Assembly (NCBI GenBank): GCA_002691085.1
Contig: NZGX01000021.1
Span: 31,644 to 38,264 of the forward strand
From: Rhodospirillaceae bacterium
GTDB lineage: Bacteria; Pseudomonadota; Alphaproteobacteria; Rhodospirillales; Rhodospirillaceae
DNA: 6,621 bases
Direction: 5' to 3'
Of the stretch, positions 1-5,358 are shown one piece after another (the stretch's first letter is position 1; every line of letters begins with the position of its first letter). The notes under the pieces are model-generated. The model did no database searches. It was not told where the DNA came from and saw nothing but the letters and a program-made list of their open reading frames with translations. Made by a program: the position numbers and the translations under genes.

Positions 1-162
1 GCTTTTATTTCATTATTTATTTTCTTACCTTTTTTTCAGAATATTTTGTATAAAACTCTTAGCTCACAATTTTTTAATATGATGAATCAAAATATGAATG
101 CCTCAAATAGAAAGAGTCAGGTAATCGACGTTGATTATGTTACCTTAGATGAAAAAAAATAG
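1..162 (+). CDS. fxsA: FxsA family membrane protein, C-terminal part (5' end outside window)
   Basis: Frame 1 is open from the first base to a TAG at 160-162, giving 53 codons of a truncated gene. It begins in a hydrophobic run (AFISLFIFLPFF), which fits the last membrane segment of FxsA proteins. A short polar tail follows, ending VIDVDYVTLDEKK. Many alphaproteobacterial FxsA proteins end in a similar acidic VIDVE/DY-like tail. FxsA is a small inner-membrane protein. The E. coli protein is known for relieving F-plasmid exclusion of phage T7, and its everyday role is unclear. The call rests on this tail, the membrane segment, and position: fxsA commonly lies just upstream of secB in alphaproteobacteria, and here the gap is only 36 bp, so the two probably share a transcript. 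The start and the other membrane segments are not visible. Confidence 0.7.
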   Translation, partial: AFISLFIFLPFFQNILYKTLSSQFFNMMNQNMNASNRKSQVIDVDYVTLDEKK

Positions 163-198
163 AATTTGTACGAATTCACCACATAACCCGAGAATGAT

Positions 199-690
199 AT
201 GATAGAAAATAAAATAAACGAAAATGAAGAAGGGTTTACAGTTAAAGACCCAGTTGCTCCTATTGAGCTATTAGCTCAGTATGTAAAAGACTTATCATTT
301 GAAACACCAAGCGCCCCTCAAATTTTTCAGGATCTTCGGGAGAACATGCCAGACATCCCCGTAGAGATTGAATGCGAAACAGAAGAGATCAAGGAAAATC
401 AACACGAAGTAATTTTAAGAATTCATTCAGAAGCCACGATTGCACAAAAAACTGTATTTATACTAGAGCTTTCATACGCAGCAGTTATTAAAGTTGGCAG
501 TATTTCAGATGAGCACATTAAACCTATGTTGCTAATAGAAACACCTAGACTACTGTTTCCTTATGCAAGAAAAATCGTTTCAGATATAACTGTTCAAGCA
601 GGTTTTCCACCTCTAATGTTACAGATAGTTGATTTTAAAGAAATATATCTAAAGAAATATGCTTCAGCAGCAGAAAGAGCTAACAGTTAA
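199..690 (+). CDS. secB: Protein-export chaperone SecB
   Basis: SecB is a cytosolic homotetrameric chaperone that holds precursor proteins unfolded and hands them to SecA for export by SecYEG. The 163-residue product is close to the family length (E. coli 155). Recognisable blocks are QYVKDLSFE (residues 27-35, opening the first core strand), the central ELSYAAV (90-96), ETPRLLFPYAR (114-124) and GFPPLML (135-141). The cysteine usual in the ECPRLLFP block is threonine here, and the D/N-P-I/V step after PPLML reads Q-I-V. Both look like tolerated divergence. The start is an ATG with only a weak GAG-type Shine-Dalgarno (about 190-192); a second ATG at 194 is out of frame. The gene follows fxsA closely and converges on dnaQ with 6 bp between stop codons. 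Confidence 0.96.
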   Translation: MIENKINENEEGFTVKDPVAPIELLAQYVKDLSFETPSAPQIFQDLRENMPDIPVEIECETEEIKENQHEVILRIHSEATIAQKTVFILELSYAAVIKVGSISDEHIKPMLLIETPRLLFPYARKIVSDITVQAGFPPLMLQIVDFKEIYLKKYASAAERANS

Positions 691-696
691 TATGAC

Positions 697-1380
697 TTAA
701 TAATTCCAGAGAGAGTTAATTATTTTTTCTTTAATAAATTTTTTATGATTATTAAGTTCGTCAGTCGATAGAGAAAAATTTCTGCTGGTTCGCTGAAGGG
801 GCTTACTTTCTATATCATCAGTAAATTTCACTTCACCTCTTTCTGAATTGGAAACATCTAATGCCCCCTGCCTCCCGCCACATAGCTCCAGATATACAGA
901 GGATAATAAAGATGCATCAAGTAATGCCCCATGTTTAGACCGATCTGATAAATCAATCTTAAATCTTTTACATAATGCGTCTAGACTTACAGATGAACCG
1001 GGAAATTTTGCTCTAGCAACTTTCACAGTATCAATCACTTTATTCAGCTCGATATTATCTTTACCTATGATTTCAAGTTCTGCCATTATGAACTTGATAT
1101 CAAAATTTGCATTATGAGCAACAATTGTTGAATTTGAAATGAAATCTAGAAAATCATCAGAGATCTCTTTGAACTTTGGCTTATCGGATAAAAACTCACT
1201 AGACAGTCCATGAACATTCTGCGCTTCCTTAGGAATGTCCCTTTCTGGATTTATATATTTATGAAATGTTTTTCCTGTTGGTAACTTATTCCATATTTCA
1301 ATGCAACCAATTTCAACAATCCTATGACCTTTCGATGGATCCAAACCAGTGGTCTCAGTATCTAGAATTATTTCTCTCAT
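697..1380 (-). CDS. dnaQ: DNA polymerase III epsilon subunit (3'-5' proofreading exonuclease)
   Basis: This is the proofreading subunit of the replicative polymerase, a DEDDh-family 3'-5' exonuclease. All catalytic elements are visible: DTETTGL (Exo I; Asp7 and Glu9), HNANFD (Exo II; Asp94) and HGALLDA (Exo III epsilon; His150 and Asp155). The exonuclease domain fills about residues 1-170. After a variable linker, the C-terminus (HKKFIKEKIINSLW, about 212-225) resembles the tail by which epsilon binds the alpha subunit. At 227 residues it is slightly shorter than E. coli epsilon (243). It is the last gene of the leftward operon, starting 4 bp after the coaE stop with no strong Shine-Dalgarno, so translation may be coupled to coaE. 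Its stop faces that of secB. Confidence 0.96.
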   Translation of the reverse strand: MREIILDTETTGLDPSKGHRIVEIGCIEIWNKLPTGKTFHKYINPERDIPKEAQNVHGLSSEFLSDKPKFKEISDDFLDFISNSTIVAHNANFDIKFIMAELEIIGKDNIELNKVIDTVKVARAKFPGSSVSLDALCKRFKIDLSDRSKHGALLDASLLSSVYLELCGGRQGALDVSNSERGEVKFTDDIESKPLQRTSRNFSLSTDELNNHKKFIKEKIINSLWNY

Positions 1381-1384
1381 ACTT

Positions 1385-2014
1385 TTATCTTATCTTTCTT
1401 TTTAAAAATTTTATTTTGTTTAATACAAATCGCTTTCCAAGTCCACTTTGTATAATCTGAGTGCTTTTCTGTCTTTTTATTATATCTGGCATTTGTGAGT
1501 TTAAAATATTGATGAATCTATCATTTGTCATTCCCTTTCTTCTAATCACCCTTTGCCTCTGAATAAAACTAGGCGCTGTTACAACAAATATATTTAGGTG
1601 TGAGCTTTCTTCTTTTTTTTCCAGAAAAAGAGGTATATCTAGAACAATTGCTTTTGATCTTTTAACCCTGTGAGATTTTATAAATCTTTCTCTTTCTTTC
1701 TTAATGAGAGGATGAATTATTTTTTCAAGTTTTCTAAGAGCATTAGCGTTCGAAAAAACGATCTTTCCTAATGCTTTACGATCAATTTTATTATCTTTAA
1801 TAACACTGGGGAAGTTTTCCTTAACCATTTTGTAACCGTTTGTATCAGACTCTACTACCTTTCTTGCAGAGAAATCAGCATCAAAATAAGGATAACCTAG
1901 ATGTCTAAAAAGAGATAGTGTTGTCGACTTGCCCATACCAATTGAGCCAGTAATTATAATTATTTTAGTTGCGTTAATTTTACTTTTTTTTCTAAGTCGA
2001 TTATTTTTTTTCAT
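1385..2014 (-). CDS. coaE: Dephospho-CoA kinase
   Basis: CoaE phosphorylates the 3'-hydroxyl of dephospho-CoA with ATP, the final step of coenzyme A synthesis in the cytosol. Visible motifs are a P-loop GSIGMGKST (residues 23-31), DAD (45-47) in the substrate region, IDRKALGKIVF (77-87), HPLI (101-104), the DIPLFLE strand (126-132) and a lid segment RQRVIRR (153-159). The 209-residue length is normal. The ATG at 2014 lies inside the end of aroE (14 bp overlap). The next in-frame Met is inside the P-loop and no GTG or TTG lies between, so this start is forced. It gives a Lys/Arg-rich N-terminal extension of about 13 residues before the first strand, and the C-terminus is also strongly basic. 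The overlap implies translational coupling with aroE. Confidence 0.93.
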   Translation of the reverse strand: MKKNNRLRKKSKINATKIIIITGSIGMGKSTTLSLFRHLGYPYFDADFSARKVVESDTNGYKMVKENFPSVIKDNKIDRKALGKIVFSNANALRKLEKIIHPLIKKERERFIKSHRVKRSKAIVLDIPLFLEKKEESSHLNIFVVTAPSFIQRQRVIRRKGMTNDRFINILNSQMPDIIKRQKSTQIIQSGLGKRFVLNKIKFLKRKIR

Positions 2015-2855
2015 TTAAGAGATCTTTTAAGAATAGCATTGTTTCTTCATCTGCTTCTGGTTGCTTTCCAAACCAGATTTCGAAACCTTTCAAAGCTTGG
2101 AACATCAACATACCGAGACCTCCAATAAACCTTATTTGGTTCTTTTTTGCAGACTTTATTAATTCGGTCTCTAATGGTGTGTATACTAAATCATAAACGA
2201 TAGCCTTTTTTTTCATTATGCTTGTATCTATTTCCAATGAAGGCTGACCTTTCATACCTAAGGATGTAGAATTTATTAACATATCGCAATCTTCTACGAT
2301 GTCCGCTAGATTGTTCCAGTTTACAATTTCTATTCCTTTATCAATTTCCTCTTTAATTAGATATGGTTTCTCTATAGATCTATTAATGATTCTTTTCGTT
2401 TTAATGTTTTTATTTTTGAGGGCTGCAACCACTGCTCTTGATGCTCCACCTCCTCCCAGAATTACTACGTTATTTACGTCATTTTCCCATTCCGGTACTG
2501 CACTATCCAAATTTTTAACGAAACCGTATACATCTGTGTTTTCTGCGCTAACCTCACCTTCTGTATTAATTGATATTGTATTTACTGCACCAATATTTGC
2601 ACCAATCTCGCTAACGTTATCAACATATTTAATAACCTCTTCCTTAAACGGTATCGTAACATTAGCACCTGAGAAACCTAATGTCTTCAGTGACTCTATT
2701 GATTTTCCTACTTCATTTTTATTAATTAACATGGGTATATAATAACCATCAATTGCATACCTTTTGATCCAAAAGCCATGAAGGTTAGGAGACAATGAAT
2801 GTGCTATGGGATTACCCAAAACTCCAGCTAGTCTTATTCTCTTTGGTTTTCTCAT
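2001..2855 (-). CDS. aroE: Shikimate dehydrogenase (NADP+)
   Basis: AroE reduces 3-dehydroshikimate to shikimate with NADPH in the pathway to chorismate and aromatic amino acids. The product has 284 residues (E. coli 272). The substrate-binding N-terminal domain shows GNPIAHSLSP (14-23, with the two shikimate-contacting serines), NVTIPFKE (65-72, catalytic Lys71), Asn92 in AVNT, and ENTDVYGF (105-112, catalytic Asp108). The NADP-binding domain shows GGGGASRAV (134-142) and NRS (158-160), typical of the NADP-specific AroE type. The closing GGLGMLMFQA (245-254) carries the conserved Gln253. The ATG start lies 11 bp after the upstream DUF299 stop, behind a purine-rich AAGAAG stretch. The maf gene commonly found between these two genes in alphaproteobacteria is absent. 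Confidence 0.96.
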   Translation of the reverse strand: MRKPKRIRLAGVLGNPIAHSLSPNLHGFWIKRYAIDGYYIPMLINKNEVGKSIESLKTLGFSGANVTIPFKEEVIKYVDNVSEIGANIGAVNTISINTEGEVSAENTDVYGFVKNLDSAVPEWENDVNNVVILGGGGASRAVVAALKNKNIKTKRIINRSIEKPYLIKEEIDKGIEIVNWNNLADIVEDCDMLINSTSLGMKGQPSLEIDTSIMKKKAIVYDLVYTPLETELIKSAKKNQIRFIGGLGMLMFQALKGFEIWFGKQPEADEETMLFLKDLLNEKK

Positions 2856-2866
2856 TAAAAGTCTTC

Positions 2867-3679
2867 TTAATTTTTTTTGGAATTATATAGCTGTATTATA
2901 GATGCAGCAGTTTCCTCTATCGATTTACGTGTCACATCTATTACAGGCCACCCTTTTTGTCTAAATAATTTTCTGGAACTTGCTACTTCCTCTTTTACAT
3001 ATTGCATATCAGCATAATCTATGTGCCTGTCTTCATTCATTAGCTTTAGTCTATTTTGTCTTATGTCTGAAAGGTTTTTGGGATCGCATACTAACCCAAT
3101 AAAAAAAGTGTCCGGATTTAAAAATGCCTCCGAAGGACTAGGTTGACCGGGCACTAAAGGAATATTTGCTACTTTAAAGCCTCTGTTAGCTAGATACATG
3201 CAAGTTGGGGTCTTAGAGGTTCTTGAGACTCCAACAAGGACAATATCTGCATTACCAACCATAGATATCCTCTGGCCATCGTCATAATCCATTGCAAATT
3301 GAATAGCTTTTATTCTTTCGAAATAATCTGCATCTAAATTGTGCTGTCTTCCTATCTGGTGAACTCCTTTAGATTTGAAAGCATTATCCATGATGTTTAG
3401 AATTGGATCTAAAACAGATATATATGGAACCCCAAGTTCTTTACACCCTTTTTCAAGTTGAACTTTCATTTTTTGGTCCACTAAAGTAAACACAACAATT
3501 CCTGGTGCGTCGGCTATTCTTAATAACGTTTCTTTCATTTGTCGTTCTGTTCTAATCAGCCACCACTCGTGTTGTGTTACAGATTCTTTTTCATATTGTA
3601 CGAGGCATGCCCTTACGACTCCACTTACTGTTTCGCCTGAAGAATCTGATATAAGGTGTATATTATGTTTTCTTAGCAT
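2867..3679 (-). CDS. DUF299 kinase/pyrophosphorylase (PPDK or PEP synthase regulatory protein)
   Basis: Members of this family are bifunctional Ser/Thr kinase and phosphotransferase enzymes. They inactivate, and by Pi-dependent dephosphorylation reactivate, either pyruvate phosphate dikinase or PEP synthase, controlling pyruvate-PEP conversion. Supporting motifs are SDSSGET (11-17), the P-loop-like GVSRTSKTPT (150-159), DIRQNRLKLM (205-214) and the C-terminal IDVTRKSIEETAA (247-259). The length of 270 residues is typical. Sequence alone does not show which dikinase is the target. Alphaproteobacterial members are usually annotated as PPDK regulators. This is the ortholog of the gene beside the replication origin in Caulobacter (CC_0001) and Rickettsia (RP001). 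It is the first gene of the leftward operon. The ATG at 3679 lacks a clear Shine-Dalgarno; upstream is A-rich on the coding strand. Confidence 0.93.
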   Translation of the reverse strand: MLRKHNIHLISDSSGETVSGVVRACLVQYEKESVTQHEWWLIRTERQMKETLLRIADAPGIVVFTLVDQKMKVQLEKGCKELGVPYISVLDPILNIMDNAFKSKGVHQIGRQHNLDADYFERIKAIQFAMDYDDGQRISMVGNADIVLVGVSRTSKTPTCMYLANRGFKVANIPLVPGQPSPSEAFLNPDTFFIGLVCDPKNLSDIRQNRLKLMNEDRHIDYADMQYVKEEVASSRKLFRQKGWPVIDVTRKSIEETAASIIQLYNSKKN

Positions 3680-3700
3680 TTTTTTTTATCTTTAATAGTT

Positions 3701-3709
3701 TGTGGACAA
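3701..3709 (-). promoter_or_regulatory. DnaA box (TTGTCCACA)
   Basis: The minus strand reads TTGTCCACA, 8 of 9 with the classical DnaA box TTATCCACA; the single difference is A to G at position 3. It lies 22 bp upstream of the DUF299 start codon, in the expected origin-flanking position. It is the best DnaA-box match I found in the gap, and could also let DnaA influence the leftward operon. Confidence 0.55.
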
Positions 3710-3828
3710 GAAATTTTTTTACGATTTTAGCTTTCTTTTGAACGTTTTTCTATTTTTCGACACACTTTTTCCCCTGTTGGTTTTTTGGATAGTAATTGTG
3801 TTAATTATGTTAGTTTATTAATATTTAG

Positions 3829-3963
3829 ATTTTAATCCTTTATTATCATAATCTTAATCTTTATTTTATTGTAATTTTATTTACTCTTTATTTTTTTTCT
3901 CTTTATATTTTTTTATCCTATATTTCCACATTAACAACAACTACAACATCTATATATATATTA
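3829..3963. other. AT-rich, nearly G-free tract; candidate DNA unwinding element
   Basis: These 135 bases contain a single G on the plus strand (3871), with C scattered throughout and long T runs on the left, turning A/C-rich and then (TA)5 at 3951-3960. Such a T-rich, low-melting segment between DnaA boxes is typical of an origin unwinding element. All reading frames are interrupted, and no protein-like translation was seen. The role is inferred from composition and position only. Confidence 0.4.
3922..3930 (+). promoter_or_regulatory. Near-match DnaA box (ATTTCCACA)
   Basis: The plus strand reads ATTTCCACA, which fits the relaxed consensus TTWTNCACA at 8 of 9 positions (first base differs). 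It lies at the right edge of the AT-rich tract, in opposite orientation to the box at 3701-3709. One near-match in AT-rich DNA can arise by chance; its value comes from its place within the proposed origin. Confidence 0.35.
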
Positions 3964-3976
3964 GTAATAGTATTAG
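3962..3976 (+). other. TA(G/A/T) trinucleotide run resembling DnaA-trios
   Basis: Five successive triplets read TAG TAA TAG TAT TAG, directly after the (TA)5 run at 3951-3960. DnaA-trios, repeated TAG/TAA-type triplets next to DnaA boxes, guide DnaA onto single-stranded DNA in bacterial origins. The nearest box-like sequence ends at 3930, about 31 bp away, farther than in the characterised arrangement, so the assignment is tentative. Confidence 0.25.
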
Positions 3977-3996
3977 TTTAGTTTAAAAAAATTTCA

Positions 3997-4025
3997 TTGA
4001 CAGATAATATTTTGTTCTGTAACGG
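3997..4025 (+). promoter_or_regulatory. Predicted sigma-70-type promoter of rho
   Basis: A perfect -35 hexamer TTGACA (3997-4002) is followed, after a 17-bp spacer, by a weak -10 TAACGG (4020-4025). The better-looking TATATA at 4026-4031 is 23 bp away, too far for standard spacing. Transcription would start near 4032, leaving a leader of about 65 nt before the rho GTG. The strong -35 and position support the call; the poor -10 limits it. Confidence 0.45.
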
Positions 4026-4031
4026 TATATA

Positions 4032-4096
4032 AATTACTTCTCTCTCCTATTATGTTCTACTCTCCAATTCATTTAATAACTTCAAAAAAATAAATC
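4032..4096 (+). promoter_or_regulatory. Pyrimidine-rich, G-poor rho leader; possible Rho-utilisation (autoregulation) region
   Basis: The leader between the predicted start of transcription and the rho GTG has one G (4054) but about 15 C by hand count, with repeated TC/CT dinucleotides (TCTCTCC at 4041-4047, CTCTCC at 4060-4065). C-rich, G-poor, unstructured RNA is what Rho loads onto. The E. coli rho gene is known to be autoregulated by Rho-dependent termination in its leader. A similar feedback here is inferred, not shown. Confidence 0.35.
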
Positions 4097-5353
4097 GTGC
4101 ATTTAAAAGAGTTAAAAAAGAAATCTCCTCCTGAGCTGCTTGCTTTTGCAGAGAGTATGGGTATTGAAAATGCTTCAAATCTTAGGAAGCAAGATATGCT
4201 ATTTTCAATCCTAAAAAAGTTAGCCGAAAATGAACAAGCTATCGTCGGTGATGGTGTTCTAGAAATCCTCCAAGACGGTTTTGGTTTTTTACGATCACCC
4301 GAATCCAACTATCTATCAGGACCTGACGATATATATGTTTCACCGAACCAAGTTAGAAGGTTTGGGTTGAGGACAGGTGATACAGTTGAAGGAGAAATTC
4401 GTGCCCCAAAAGACGGCGAACGATATTTCGCTTTGTTGAAATTAAATAAGGTTAATTTTGAAGATCCAGAATCTGTAAGACATAGAATAAACTTTGATAA
4501 CCTGACACCGCTCTACCCAGAGACCAAACTTGAAATGGAGTTAGATGACCCTAAGGCTAAAGATATTACAGGAAGGGTAATAGAAATCGTCTCCCCACTA
4601 GGTAAAGGACAACGAGCATTATTAACTGCGCCACCTAGAGCAGGTAAGACAGTAATGTTACAAAACATTGCACATTCAATCGCAAAGAATCAGCCAGAAG
4701 TATACTTGATTGTTTTACTCATCGACGAAAGACCAGAAGAAGTTACTGACATGGATAGAACAGTAAATGGAGAAGTAGTAAGTTCAACATTTGATGAACC
4801 AGCGTCTAGGCATGTACAAGTTGCAGAGATGGTTATCGAAAAAGCGAAAAGATTAGTTGAGCATAAAAGAGATGTTGTTATTCTTTTAGATTCAATAACT
4901 CGTCTAGCAAGAGCATATAATACCGTTGTCCCATCATCGGGAAAAGTCCTTACGGGGGGTGTAGATGCAAATGCTTTGCAACGACCTAAGAGATTTTTTG
5001 GAGCAGCAAGAAATGTGGAGGAGGGAGGTTCCTTGACAATTATTGCTACCGCCTTAATCGAAACGGGAAGCAGAATGGATGAAGTTATTTTTGAAGAGTT
5101 CAAGGGAACAGGTAATTCTGAGATAGTTATGGAGAGAAAACTAGCCGATAAAAGAATATTCCCTGCGATAGATATTCAAAAATCTGGTACAAGAAAAGAA
5201 GAGCTTTTAGTTGAACAGACATACTTGTCTAAGATGTGGATGCTTAGAAGAATTCTAGACCCAATGGGAACACAAGACGGAATGGAGTTTCTAATAGATA
5301 AACTTAAAGAATCAAAAAATAACGATGATTTTTTCGAAAGAATGAACCAGTAG
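4097..5353 (+). CDS. rho: Transcription termination factor Rho
   Basis: Rho is a hexameric RNA-dependent ATPase/helicase that loads on C-rich nascent RNA and terminates transcription. The 418-residue product is collinear with E. coli Rho (419). The N-terminal helical part (MHLKELKKKSPPELL) is followed by the cold-shock-like primary RNA site with DGFGFLR (60-66). The ATPase core has Walker A APPRAGKT (178-185, Lys184), LLIDERPEEV (207-216, catalytic Glu211), Walker B VILLD ending at Asp265, the Q-loop LTGGVDANAL (285-294), the R-loop FKGTGN (335-340) and the arginine finger in SGTRKEEL (Arg366). The start is GTG: an in-frame TAA lies at 4091-4093 and the next Met is residue 21, inside a conserved block. 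No clear Shine-Dalgarno is present. The stop is 5 bp from that of the convergent qor. Confidence 0.98.
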   Translation: MHLKELKKKSPPELLAFAESMGIENASNLRKQDMLFSILKKLAENEQAIVGDGVLEILQDGFGFLRSPESNYLSGPDDIYVSPNQVRRFGLRTGDTVEGEIRAPKDGERYFALLKLNKVNFEDPESVRHRINFDNLTPLYPETKLEMELDDPKAKDITGRVIEIVSPLGKGQRALLTAPPRAGKTVMLQNIAHSIAKNQPEVYLIVLLIDERPEEVTDMDRTVNGEVVSSTFDEPASRHVQVAEMVIEKAKRLVEHKRDVVILLDSITRLARAYNTVVPSSGKVLTGGVDANALQRPKRFFGAARNVEEGGSLTIIATALIETGSRMDEVIFEEFKGTGNSEIVMERKLADKRIFPAIDIQKSGTRKEELLVEQTYLSKMWMLRRILDPMGTQDGMEFLIDKLKESKNNDDFFERMNQ

Positions 5354-5358
5354 GTATA

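Larger units (their letters stand above)
3680..4096. other. Putative chromosomal replication origin (oriC) in the DUF299-rho intergenic gap
   Basis: This is the only long gene-free stretch in the window. I counted about 87 G+C in 417 bases (21%), falling to about 14% at 3781-3900. It sits where the Caulobacter and Rickettsia origins lie, directly upstream of the DUF299 gene, and the genes on both sides are transcribed away from it. It contains a strong DnaA-box match (3701-3709), a second near-match (3922-3930), two weaker 7-of-9 matches (3754-3762; 3784-3792 reverse) and a very AT-rich, almost G-free tract suitable for unwinding. A small C/G cluster (3771-3780) separates the left boxes from the AT tract. 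The rho promoter and leader occupy the right end. A weak leftward promoter for the DUF299 gene may exist (TAAAAT on the minus strand at 3724-3729). No gene or decayed hem gene is recognisable. Function is inferred. Confidence 0.55.

Noticed and set aside
699..724. Stem of AATAATT and AATTATT followed by T-rich sequence after secB, a possible terminator
   Set aside because: The stem is 7 bp of A-T pairs only, with a 12-nt loop, inside the 3' coding end of dnaQ. It is too weak to call in such AT-rich DNA.
848..1460. Plus-strand open frames opposite dnaQ and coaE (848-1117 and 1266-1460)
   Set aside because: They are short, antisense to well-supported genes, and have no convincing ribosome site or family resemblance.
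2299..2742. 147-codon plus-strand open frame opposite aroE
   Set aside because: aroE is fully supported in the other frame with all catalytic motifs; the antisense product is Ser/Leu/Thr-rich with no recognisable domain.
3801..3868. TTAA half-sites suggesting CtrA boxes as in the Caulobacter origin
   Set aside because: No clean TTAA-N7-TTAA pair is present. The closest (TTAA-N7-TTAT at 3832-3846) is expected by chance in DNA with about 14% GC.
3680..4096. A decayed hemE or other pseudogene in the long gap
   Set aside because: The sequence is low-complexity and T-rich, with stops in every frame and no protein-like blocks.
4069..4308. 79-codon minus-strand open frame covering the rho start
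   Set aside because: It is antisense to the conserved rho N-terminus and its leader, with no family resemblance.
4690..5103. 137-codon minus-strand open frame opposite rho
   Set aside because: It lies wholly within the strongly conserved rho ATPase core, and its translation resembles no family. It is an antisense shadow.
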